NCBI GenBank assembly: GCA_025331565.1
Contig: JAFREQ010000042.1
Coordinates: forward strand, 2,490,501-2,554,500
Source of the DNA: Holacanthus passer
Taxonomy: Eukaryota; Chordata; Actinopteri; Pomacanthidae
Reading direction: 5' to 3'
DNA length: 64,000 nucleotides
Part shown: positions 11,027 through 24,200 of the stretch, in pieces
Layout of the letters: every line of letters starts with the position of its first letter
Position numbering within the stretch: the stretch's first letter is position 1
Made by a program: the position numbers and the translations under genes
Notes under the pieces: model-generated
Seen by the model: only the letters and a program-made list of their open reading frames with translations
Database searches by the model: none
Told to the model about the DNA's origin: nothing

Positions 11027-12261
11027 TCAATATAACAACTGTACATATTCGTGTTTGTGTAGATGGAAATGTTGCTCCACTAAAACTTTTGTACAACTGA
11101 TGAACTGAGTGACCTTTTATTTGTCTGACAGAATATCTTTGGCTTTATCATCCAAAGGATTTTAAGAGAGTTTTTGACGCCTGCTGCAGCTGAAGATGAC
11201 TCTGTGAGAACAGCGAGCGTTGGACAGATAAACAATGAGCTGACACTCACTACAAAGCTCCGGGTTCATGACAATATGATAAAAATATTGATTATTTAAA
11301 GAGGCGCATGTAATGCTTCAGTTTGTTTAAAAGAGCTTTTTACCCAAAGAAAATTCCTGTTGTTTAACCAGGACATTTATTACCTGACACTTGACCTGTT
11401 GTTCTGCTGACCTGCTCTTTTTTACAATATGAAAGTGGAAATGTTACAATGGAAAATCTGTGCGAAGCTCTAAAGGCCACAGTGAAACTGCCCAACCGCT
11501 AAAATCCACAGAAAATCATGTTTTATCTCGAGCGCCAAGAAAGAAATCTCCTAGTAAGTTGAAGTACTTGTTTTCATTGTTTCAGGGATTTTCTAGAAAT
11601 GTGCTTTAAAAGACAGAATATGAACAAATCTACAGTACTTCTTCTTTTACCTGTGCAAAGAAATATGATCGTATGACTCCCTAAGGAATGATGGGTAAGA
11701 TGGAGGTTTTTGCAGTGTAAAATATGTGGTTTCACAGTAAAATAGCCACAAAAGCCACATTTTTAAAGTGTATTTCAAAATAAAACCAGCTAATGCCAGA
11801 TGTGAATCAGGTCTCGATCCCGGAGCAGCTTGGTGTTGTTCAGACAGAATGCTGTGGACGCAGACATACAAATCGATGTTTCAGCTTTTTTCCTCACCAC
11901 CAAACCCTCATGTTTTATGACTGTATGAGGAGCACAGTTTGTTTATAGGCCAGAAAGAAGCTGGGACAGCAAAAAAACAGCTTTTAAAAACTTGTCTTGA
12001 CCATCCGTCGGCCAGCACACGACCACAGTCTGTGCTGATGAGCCCAGCGAGTCCCGCTGCTTCGGTTGATTGTCTCAATGCTCTTTATGCAGAAAACAGC
12101 TCGATCTCACAATAGTCTGAGAGGAGAAGCAGGAAGTGTGTTTTCCTTTGGTCGGGGAATCCATCTAGTGACAAATACTGACTTTGGATGTCACAGGAAG
12201 GATGAACCAATCGTCCTCCAGTATTCCCAATTGCACTTGATCGCCCAGTTCAGCTCCTCCT

Positions 12262-15200
12262 TCAGCATTTCGTCGTAGCCGAGTCCTTGTTGCTTGTCTT
12301 TGAGTCGATCTTGGCCACCAGCAGTCTGAGAGAGTCTCCTGATGATCGAATCAGTTCCCTACCACTGAGAACACAGAGAGACAGAAAGCTGTGAACACAA
12401 CTTGTCCAGGAGAAGAGGTCAGAACATGTGTAGTGTGTGTCCTCTAAGACTTACATGTTATATTCCATACCAACCAGGCTGATGCCATTCACAGCCAGGA
12501 CACGATCGCCTGTTCTCAGTTTCTGACACTGAGCGGCAGGAGAGTTGGGAACCACTGACTTCACATAAATGCCGCTCATCCTCAGCTGTGTTTTCTATAT
12601 GAAGATACGACGGAAAGAGTAAAAGATTATTGATACATAAAAATACCAAATACCAAAATATTCAGTTCACTATAAAAAATAATAAGCAATTATTCCCATT
12701 TAAGAGGCCGGAACCTTTGAAACGTTGACATTTTGACAATAAGTTATCAAAATAGTTGCCATTTAATTTTCTGTCAATCATTTCAGCTCTAATAGTAATT
12801 TAAAAAATATAGAGGAAAGCACAGCTATACGTGCCCAGTGCACAGATACCATCATGAAGCTGTTGTTAAAAAGAACTAATGAGCTGTCTTCTTGTGTACA
12901 TATAAATTATGACTGTACCACAACAGCTCTTGTCCGTGAGGCTGGACTGCAGAGCTGCAGTCAGTCAGAACATTTACTGTGATTAGATGTGTAGTTAAAA
13001 TCCCTGCAGTTTATAGTCTGATCTGATTAGTCTTCAACATGAGATCGGAGCAGCTACACAAGGTTTTTCTGTGTCCGGATTAAATTGTGTGAAAACATAA
13101 AAGCTGATTTGAGAGAATAAATTAATTTTTAACTGAACTGTAAATACTTGTGATTAAATTGATGTTACGAAGAAGAGAAGAAGTAGAGGATGTATGAAAT
13201 CGCACCGTTCCATCCACGAGCGCCAGGCCGAGACCGTGAGGTCCTCTGTGGAGCTCCACCGTGAACACTTCCTCTCTGTCTTCTTCTTCATCCACATTCT
13301 CCGTCTTCCACTCAGCACTTCCACTGGCTGAACAAAGAGAGAAACATGCTCACATCAAAATAAAGTCATCGCACACATTCAAATACACAAACACAGGTCC
13401 TGCTGGATCTGGATGAATGTTGGACCAGCACTTTCACAACTTCCAGCCCTGGTTAACGTCCATTAAAACGACGTGTTATGAAAGTTGCTGACATTAAGAG
13501 TTCTGTAAATGAAGCTCTGGCAACAAGTTCAACAAGGATGACCGTGTTTCTCTCTTTTTGTGTTTGTCCCTTCAAAGTTCTGCTCTCCTTCCTGGGAGAT
13601 TATTGTCCTGCAGGTTTCCTCCACCAACACCAGTGTCCACACTCCAGGAGATCATGTCCTATCATCTGAAGACAGGGATGGACCAAAGTCTTTCTGTGTT
13701 GCTAACCTCAATTAATATTTCAATATACTTCCAATTGTCCACCATAATGACCTGTTATCACCATTTTTTCAGGGTTTTTTTCGGCAGGACAACACGCAGA
13801 ACATGGCAAACAGTAAGGACGGCTTCGGTGCACATGGGATGAAGTGATCCTTAAATTACCCTGAAATCAGAGCTGTTAGTCCGAGCAGTGGGAGCTGGAT
13901 GTGGACAGGTTGGCATGCTGTGGTGCTGTAACAGGGACTTCCTGTCTTCCTCGGGCTCATGTGAGTCGTCCTGTCATAACATTAATGCAGCAACAGTAGC
14001 ATTCCCGAAAAAACCCTGTTCCCACCCCTGCAGCTCCTGTTCCCCCCGCCTTTCCCCAACATGCAGCCCGTCTGCCCCCCACGCAGGACCTGCCCCGAAC
14101 AATGCCGCTGCCGATTAAGATTCCACGCACCAACCCAACTGTAAATTCCCATGACAGATCGGCCACTGCTCTTTTCTCTCCTGACATCACCACCTCTCTG
14201 TAATTCTTGGGGCCAGATTAAAGGATTACCAAACTTTCAAAATAACATTAGCCGTTAACCAAAACCACAGAGGTAGATATAATGGAAGTGCAAGGTAGAG
14301 CTCTGCATGGTGGGATGATGCACAGAGCTCCCATCAGAAAAACAGGACATTTCCTTAACTAATGCCATGATATAAAAATGAATTTAAAATCTTAAAAATG
14401 ACAATTTAATGCATTTCAGACATTCCTTTATTTCTCATGAGAATTTAGAAAATATCGGGTAAAAATCTAGTCAAGGCTACTCGTCTTGGAAGGCTGCAAC
14501 TAACCAGTAACTACTAATTATTCTAACTACATCACTTAACGCAATTCAATTCACTCTGACGTTGACAAGCAAAAGAGGCAATTTCTCACATTTGAGAAGC
14601 TGGAGCCGTGAAATGTTTGACAATTAGCTGCAGATTATTCTACAAACTTATCAATGAATCCACTAAACTCTACGTAATTGTATAAACTGTGCAGGTTGAG
14701 CAAGTAACTATTGCTGATTAGGCCAGATGTACATACAGAGATGGGACCAGATGGTTTGGATTCATCGTAATCCTCAAACCCTTTAAGCAAATTACTTTGA
14801 TCAAAGGCACTAACAGAGAAAACATAATACAACAAGTAACCAATGAGAGTAAAGACATCTGATTAAGATCAACAAAATCCTGCAGCTTAAACCCTTTCAG
14901 TAACAGCACACAGCCACAGTGGGGGGTCTGTTAGAGGGCGCATTAACACAGGTTGAACCTCTTAAATTCCAGCACAATCACATGTGACAAAAAGTGTTTC
15001 TGAAGGTCTGGTTCAGATCTGAGAGCAGGCAGGGAGCATCTGAACCAGCCAGCCTCTTCTCTCCTGAATCCACCACACAAAAGAAATCAGCACATACATC
15101 CTTTAACGTTTTGATTTGTCTGCAGTGACGACACAGCCTCCACTCGTGCTCTCCAGGGCCAGAAACCTCGGCTCCGACTGAGAGTATATGCAACAGTAAA

Positions 15201-18200
15201 GTAACAACCTTTCCTCTTCAGACGACATGAAGGCTGTTAGAACGACTGACATCCTCCTTTTGATGTTTTTATGTCATATGTCAAGGCTTATGTTGCTGTT
15301 AATAACTGGGGCAACATCGAATCACTGCTAATATTAGCAGGCTGGTCGAACTAGCCCTAAAGTGTGATCTCACTGTTTCTGTTTTCCTTCCACATAAAGT
15401 GAGGAGAATTCAAACTTCAGTTTCAACCTGAAGTAGCCAACTCTCACTCTGACTCCCTCTCACTCCTACTGATGACCTCATGACGGAGGCGTCCAAAAAC
15501 AATAGGGGTGGGAGAGGAAACACTCTTTCCTTTGCACGATGAAACCACCCTGCACAGCCTTTCCACTTGAAATTCCTGACCTCGAGAGTCAGTAAAAGAT
15601 GAAGGGAGGACTGTGAATGCGCTCCACCTCTTTTATGTCGGGGGCACCTTCATGTGGACCAGGAACCGCCAGGGACAAATATGCAGCTGGTCCACGAGGT
15701 CAAGTCACTAAATACTTTCCTTAATAGATGTTGTCAGTTAGAGGCGGTGAATGAGGTTTTCAGAGATGACCTCATTCCAGACATTAGTAACAGGGGACAA
15801 GGTTTGAAGCGAGGCGGCCATATTCTCAGTGACAGAGCTGTGTGTCATTTGAATCAAAACCTGCTGTGTGTAAGTGAAGCCATGAATGGGCCTTTTGAGA
15901 TGCTGCTCGTTTGTCGTCATGTGTGGTGGAAGTGTGGTTTACTCTTTGTTGCACCGGTTCTTTGTACACTTACGCCCGCTCTTAACTCTCAATTATCATC
16001 GGTCATCAGGTTTCAGTTAACGTTTTTCAGCTGTTTGAGGGATTTGTGAATCCATGTTTATTTTAAAAATGAAAATTCATGCAGTATTAATGACTTTGGT
16101 GATTGCCTCACTTTTCCTATAGCCTGAAATAGCATGACATTTTCTACAGATATTCATGATCCCCAGAGGAAAAATTCTTTTCTGTGTTGTCTGTGTTTGT
16201 AGCATGTTTCATTTTTTTCATTATGTGCTGTTAAATCACTGATTGTGTTCCTCAGTTTTCCATGATTTATTTCTTTGCGACATTTTCCCCCCACATGCTG
16301 AACATAGAATAGAACTGTTGAAGTGATGAAGTGAGAGTGACAGATCTCCTTTCAAACTACAGAAGTATAATTCAAGTATAATTAATACCTTTGGCCTGAA
16401 CGGCAACAGCTCATATTCAATAAAAGAGGATGTGACTCCAGTGATGGCTGCCTGAGGGTGATTCATCACCTGAGAAGCGTCTGTAAGCTGCATGTCTCTG
16501 CAGGTTCATCCTTTAAACATCTTCACCCTTCACACCTAAAGGGTTACGTCTGGATTTTGATCTCGGACCTTTTTTTGTAATTGTGTATAGTTGAAACTCT
16601 TTTGTATGATGAGTATGATTACCATCTTCTTTTATAGAGATTTTAATATGAATATATTTTAATGGTCTTTCCCAGATAGATCTCTTTTGACTTTTGTTTA
16701 CATTTATTCCCTGATGAAGGTTTTAACACACATGCTTGTCTTCGCTCTGTTCAGTTACCTTTCTTTTGCTGGCGAGCGCCCTCCTGCAGATCGGCCTCCA
16801 GCTCAGCCAGCTCCATACCCTGCGGGGTGTTGGGTGGCGTCAGCAGGCAGGACGGGTCCAGTGCCAGGCTCTTGTGGTAGACCAGGTCAGCCTGGCCTGG
16901 GAGGGTGTTTTGCAGCTCCAGGCTCTTCAGCTTCTGGGTCAGGACTGCCTCACAGCTGCTCAGGTCACCATGAGACCCTCGGGCCTGAGCCGGCTCTGCA
17001 GGGGAGGTACAGTCCAGGTCTGCCTCAGGGGAGGGGCAGGTAACCGGGTCAGAGACCACCTGATGGGCGGGATCCTGGAAGACCCTGACTGAGGCGAGGT
17101 CGTAGACTGGCTGTCTGTGGCCGTCCCTTTGAGAGCCTGAGTCTGAGGAATATAAAGTCAATCAACAACAGATGTAGAAACATCAAGGTGTCTCATTTCC
17201 TGACTGCCACTGGCTTCTCGTGGTGTTGTTAAGCTCTGGGGTCAGAGAGCTTGTTACCTGTTCCTCCACATCACGTTCGGCTTGGGTTTCACTGCGGGGG
17301 AGCCGGCGAATGAACTCCTGCAGATGACTGAGCTGTTCAAACAGAGCAGGCTCCACGATGGATTTACCCAGCTCCAGGTGGAACGTGTTGCTGGGCAGGA
17401 TGAGCGGCGGGTGGCTGTCGAAGCTCTCCAGGATGTCGCCTGCAGGGAGAGAGAAAGAGCTGCCATCATCCAGAGAGCTCTGGCTTTCTAATGAAATTTA
17501 ACCTTGTAACTTTAAGTGAAGCTGCTGTATTTAGGTTAACCCCTAATTATAAGCCATAAATAAAGTTAAGGACTGATGCCACTGTTGCTGGAACAGTCAA
17601 TGGTGTTTTACACAGCAGGGTGCAGTCAATCTGACAGGTGAAATTGGTGAGACCGAGGTGGCGACTGTCCTGCTGTGAAAGGTGGATTTAAGAGGTAACT
17701 GTGGACTGAAGCTGATTGTAGGAGACAGACCGACAGGACAGGATTAATCTAGACTGAGACAAGGGCTTCTACTTCTTAGTTAGTTAGCTGGAAGGTATTA
17801 TTCTAATAGTTTTGGAAATATATCCAGACAGAAAGCGTGGCTGCACTAGCATCATAGAAGATGGACTGATGGAGGCCTGTGCTCTCTGAGTGCCCTTCTA
17901 GTTTACCATGAAGTCATTTGCAGTCAGGCATGTCTACTGTCAAGTTTGAACAAGCAAGCTACACAATAGATTGTTCTGATTCCTGCTGAAAGAGGAGTTT
18001 GGTTACTGTTTACAGGAAACAGGGTTGGTTTGTGGAAAGAACGGCACAACAGGAACAGAAAACAGAAAACCGTGCAAAAGGTAGTGTCATGATCCAATGT
18101 TTTAAATTTCTTTTTAAGGAAACTAAAACTAAAAAACCTTACACATGCACTTGTAAGACCTGTAAGTCATACAAACCAAAGTGATGATGACGAATCATTG

Positions 18201-21200
18201 ATTAGATTATAATGGACTCAAGCTGCAACTAACTTATTTTCATTAATGAGTTATCATTATTCTTTCAATTACTCAATCAGTCACTGATAATTGACTAACT
18301 TCAGAGGTTTTCAAAGTGTGATGTGGACAGACCTTTATTATGCACAGTATTTGGTGTAGTCTGAAGTTATTGAGAAATTGAGTGAAACTAAGCATGTAAA
18401 CTACGGGGGGGCAACCAGGCGCCTTTGTCCAAGCTTTGTCTGAAGGGAAGCCACCGTCTCAGACTTTGAAAACCCCTGGATTAAATGTTTCATCTCTAGA
18501 ATGATCTGTGTCTGTGTCACTCACCCGTCCTGACAGCGTCCTCTGCATCCTCCGGTGACGGGCTCCATCCGCTGGGACAGGCTTTACCAGAGCTGTACTC
18601 CCTCAGCATGTGGTGCAGCTGAGCTGGGTTCAGGGCAGCAAACTCAGTCCTGAGAGAAGCCCAGGACGCCTGAACACACATAACACAGAAAAGAAAACAC
18701 AGAACATTGAGAGACATGAAGATAAGTTAGAGTCAAACCCTTCACTTAAATCGCAGGATTGTAAAAATGATCCCCTGATGGTTTGATCTTATGAGAGAGC
18801 CACAAAAGCACTTTGTAGTCATTGTTAGAATAACAGAGTGGGAGAAACAAGTATTTTCCCATCATGCTTGTTTCCATATAAGTCATTGCTACTCTCTCAT
18901 TTGCATGCAAAGTATTTTAAACCAATTATATGATCTAGTAAATAGTTCTTGTCCCTGTTACCCCAGGACCAGATGCGGTAGCAAAGCCTATTGGGAAAAT
19001 ATTTTTCAGTCTGAAATAAGCAGCACTTCAACTTGTTTCATATCTCTGCAGCACTTAAGCTCCATTCTTGTGTTTATTTTCTCTGCACTCCTATAAGAGC
19101 TGAGTGTATTGTAATTAACACGTCATCCTTGTTCTGTGCAGCGTGAGAAGTGTAAACTCTTTATTATCTCTCCACCTCTAAGATTCCCGTAAAGTCCTTT
19201 TCCTGAAATATGGCTATGAGTATATTAATATTTGATCTTTTGATGACTACAGAAAGTATCTGAAGGATAAGGAAACAGGTGAGTCACTTGCGACATTCAT
19301 GTGCTAAAGGACATTACAAACATTACATAGTTCATTCAGTCTGTGTGAATTGGTGGAAGTACGACTTTGCCCAGACATGCCGGGGCCACAATAGAAACCA
19401 TAAGTTAAATGTTGTTGTGTCCCTGCCCTTCTCTTATAACACAGCAGCCACACTGAGCTCAACAGAAGGTGAACTTTAAATGCTGCTTATAAACAGCAGA
19501 AATGTAAAAACGTCTCTGTTTGTTATGTCTGAGATTTAATGCTTGGCAGCTATAGTCTCCTAAAATAAGTCCTCAGATGTTGTGTTCTCCATAACTGCTG
19601 GCACAACAAGCGACGCCACATCCCTCTGGTGTCATTTACAACTGTGCCAGGGAGCCACTTCAGTTCTTAAAAGCCCAGAACTCCAGATGGAAAACTGAAA
19701 ATCTGCTGAGGGTGTGTGCTCTGCTGCTGCAGCCACAACGTGACCTCATGCCAGGGCAGGGATACATAAAACCACCAGCCTCCAAGCAACCATCCCAGTC
19801 CCACTGACAGACGAGACACGGCCTTCGTCAGCTGAGTCGGGGGGGGGGCATTCGTGCCCCGGAGATGATTCAGGTACAACGACTGCGAGTCATACGGTGA
19901 AAACAGGTGTCAACATCAGGGAGTAAAATCAGACTTCAAATATAGTATTTAGCTCCCAGTGACACAGTACAGGATTATTTTTACTTTAAATTATTTCTGT
20001 GGCCAGATCAAAATATCTTAAATTATATTATAAATTATAGAAACTATAACTTTATTCTATACCACTGATTTTAACCAGGAATACTTACTTAACTGAACTG
20101 AAGTGAACTGATTTAAAAACAAGATGATGAAATAGATAAAATTAATGGATATACAGTTGAAAAGACGTTGAAATAGTTAATAGTGAGAAGTAATGGAAAT
20201 ATGTTGGTTACATGAAACACACCATGTGAATAACAGCCAGTTACATTCCAGTTAATCCATTTATAAGAACATAAGAACATTTGAGTGGTGCAGATAATAA
20301 AGGGCTGGTTGAGCTCATGTGATAAGGCTGTAGGGACCATCAGACAAAAAAGGTTGGGAACTACTGTTCTATATGAAGATGTTTTAAGACGCTTCTGGAA
20401 AATGTTGAGCTCAGACTGCACGAGAAGGTGTAAACAGAAACTCCTAACCAACCCACCCTTCCATCCATAGCTAATTAAACTGTCGTTCCCTTCTTTAACT
20501 TCGACCCTTTTGGTTTACAGTTTACAATAACACTGTCTATAAGACACATAGATAGATAGACATGGGCTTCTATACAGCCTTTTCTATTTATAGCATTTCT
20601 ATTTAAAGACAGTAACACGTGGTTACTTCATCACAAAAACATTCAGCAGGATCCACGTCATCTTTCCAGGTACAACAAACCTGTGAATCAGTTTTGTATT
20701 TTTGACCCTTTGTATAACCTTTGCTCCTTCGTCATACCTGGGTAATTTTATGTGTTGGCTTCCCTTTATGACCCTGAATGCCTCAGTATTTTATAACCAC
20801 CCAAGTGAGAGCTCAGCTTCCTTCTGTGGTGCAAAATGTAAACAAGATTTGAATGGGTAACTAAGAGAGCGGTTCTTAAGGAGGGATTAAATGTTAAGTT
20901 GGCTAGCTACCACGGCACAGCAAAGACTAAACAATGTTAAAGCAAATATAAAGTTGTTTTTCTAGTGATTGTTTGAGTGATACAGTCCTCACTGAAACAC
21001 AGTGTGAAAGGCTCTAAAACACCATTACTCTAATGTATTTCAGTGCCTTTGAACATAAAAATGCCACTTCAGCTCTTAGCCACATGTTTCCACTCAGCTT
21101 ACGTCAGAATAAAGAGCATTTAAGCTGATAATATATTACATGGTGAACAGGATACACTCAAGTCAAAATGATTGAAGTTAGATAAGTGACGGCTGAACCT

Positions 21201-24200
21201 CCATTAGAACAATGACATCATTAGTTGATCATTTCAGAGTATTTACACGTTCCTGCAGGCTACTTCCTCATATCTGATCAATGCCAATGACACCATGGGA
21301 GTTTAAGTGCATCTGTTCTCAAGGCTACTATAACCATAAAATAACATGCTTCCACAGACTTGTCAGCTTTTATGGTAGAATTAGTCACAATGTTTGGCAA
21401 CAATAAGAAGCTGTAGAAAAAAGTTAAACTGCTGCAGTCGAGGGGTAAAGTGAGGTTCACTTTTCTCATAGATGAAAATTTTTGCACCTAATACATAAAC
21501 ATACATAACTAATGTTGTACCAACACCTTTAAGACAATGAAAACATTCAGGCTGACGCAGGCATGACTTGACTCTTGAGGCTACGCCCGCCCATGCACAG
21601 ACAAACAGGAAAGGAGAAACGGACATCCTCTGACCTGCAGGAGGGTTTCTTTGGGTGTGGCCAGCAGATTGACAGCAGCTGAAAGCTTCTGGAAGAACTC
21701 GGTGGCCAGATCGCTCAGACCGATGCTCTGGATCCAGTCCATCAGCAGGTCCAAGTTGGCCCGAATCTGAACACCTCGAGACCACTGGTAGAACCCAGCG
21801 ACAGATCCTGAAGAACAGTTTTTAGATTCATGTATATGGCATGTAATGAAAGAAGTTATAAAAGCAGTTACAGTAGCTGTGTTAATGAGCATATATAATG
21901 TTTGCCATGTTCATTATTTTAGTTTAAGATATTAGCATGCTAACATTTGCAAATTCGTACTAAGCAGAATGTACGGCTGAAAGTATTATTAGATTTGTAG
22001 GTATTTAAAGTCTTACCTCTCTCCATGAGGGCGTTGAACAGTGATGCGTTGATGAAGAAGAACAGGTAGGCACAGAGTTGTAACGAGATGTCTGGGTGGA
22101 CCTGGAAGGCTGTGAGAAGCTTCAGCGCCTCCTTCAGCACCTCCAGGATGCCGCTGAGCCCATCAGGCACTCGCAGCTGACCGCTCTCTGAGAACGGGTT
22201 CCCATCCAGCAGACCGGGCAAGGCTGCATACATACTCTGTGGAGAGAGACGGTGATTTTACAGCTCTGCTGAATGATATCGATGTCTGGAGTGTAAAACA
22301 CCTTCTTCTGATACTGCTTCTTCTCACAACGTTCCTATACGCTTTATGTGATTCTTGATCATATAAAGGACAGTTCAAGATACTTAATAGGAAAATACTG
22401 ATCTTTTTTTGTCTCGTCTTGTTCAGTGCTGCTATGTATAGAACATATTGACATAATGATTCAAATAGAGGAAGGCATTCACAGAGCATACAGGAAACTC
22501 TGCAGGAAAGCTTGTTTCACAACACAAAGGGCAGCTGCAGGGAAATTAAAACACCGTCCTACAGTTGCACTGCAATTTGAGTCTTTTACAATCGAAAAAC
22601 TGCACCTAAGTCCCAAAGCAGGGATTAAAACGAGGATAAAATGTGTTCTTTAACATTAGCAAATCATCACCATGTCCATTTTAAGACATAAGGATATTTA
22701 AGAATAAACAAATTACATTATTGCCAAGATGTGTGGCCTCTGCTTTGTATCTTAAAATGGCAGTGAGTCTCCAGATAAAATACAGTTTCAAAAACTTTAC
22801 AGTTTCTAAAAATTGAGTACTGAAAGACAGGTCCAAAAGATTTTTTCATTTCATTAAAAAAAGAATCAAAAATTTTATTTAGACCTTAATAAAAAGATCA
22901 ACTAAGTTATATTTCGATAATAACCAAACCAAACTACCTTCTGTCATGTGAAATAGTTGCTAGTGCTCCTAGACCCAATGAAAATCTGCATCATTTTCTG
23001 CAGCTCAGTGCAGTTTCAAGTGTCGAGATCACTGTTTTGTTTCACTTGTTTTAAATCCCAATAATTATCCACGATTCCTCTACACTGTCAGCAGCAGCTC
23101 TCAGCTCGGCACCACATGGTGAAGACAGGCGGTACATGAGTCGTAGAGTCGTACGTCTGACAAGCCTAAATAACTTTTGAGAGAAGAAATAATATATTCT
23201 TTGTCAATACAACCTTTTTTAATCTGGTGTGATCAGTGGCTTTTGGTGGCTAATATGAGCTAAAACATCAAAGATTTTGTTGGCTACTGACGTGTAACAT
23301 TACTGGATTCACTGACTTGATAACTCTTCTCTTCTACTGTTAAACTATGTTTTTAGCATTTATCTTCATCTCGTAATTGTCACTTGAGGCCAGTAGTTGA
23401 AGTTAAGTAAAGTGTATATAAAGTATATAGTGTCTCTTTAATATACCACCTTCTTGTCAGATTGGAGATATGTAATTACTACTTTACAACTTGTAAACAG
23501 AGTGCACATCAACATCCAAGTTGTATTTACAACTGGGAAACTTTTCTGAAGATTTTTCTGAAAGCTACAATACTGTTTCCACAGAATTGCAGAATCATCT
23601 CGCAGGCTGTTTTATTGAACCACCACCTCATTGTCAGTCCTCATACAGATCCGGCTCTTATCGCTGCTCCGTCTTCTGACACAGTTCTACCATTGTTTCT
23701 TTGGCGTGACATCACCTGTTAGGCACACGCTCACACAAACACACACTCACTCACACACCATGACTAAGATAATGACCTCAGACAAACTAAAGGAGGCCAT
23801 AAAGATGACAATAACCCAACATGCCTGCGGCAACAGGTCAGCTGATAATTTACAGTGCAGCTCAGCAAATTTGAAGGTGCTGATCAGTTATCATGGAGAC
23901 TGACTGCAGTCAGACAGGAGACAGATGAAGAGTTTTACAAACAGAGAGACTGTTAATATTTTTTTAAAAGTCTGTACAGCCTTAGGTGAACCCAGTAATA
24001 CAAAAAAAATGATCTCTTTCTTCCAATCAGGACTCTCGTTTTTGGAATTTGCAGCTACCCTTTTTAGTTTTTAAGTTTCATTCATATTCTATTTGAAAAT
24101 GGCCTTAAAGAAAATCAAGAAGTGAAGAAATAATGTCTGTACATTAAGAACATTCACTCATATTTCACAGGAAATTAACATTAAAAATTTCCCCCCTTTG

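Noticed and set aside
16736..17092. Two plus-strand 118-codon frames rich in Pro/Gly/Gln
   Set aside because: They are antisense to exon 13 of the Rap-effector gene, whose frame carries the conserved LLTPPNTPQGMELAELEADL stretch.
17111..17142. Using the better-looking acceptor TTCCTCAG for exon 13
   Set aside because: It adds 32 nt and shifts the frame. The downstream CACAGACAG site is the only one that restores phase. This is kept as a finding because it remains uncertain.
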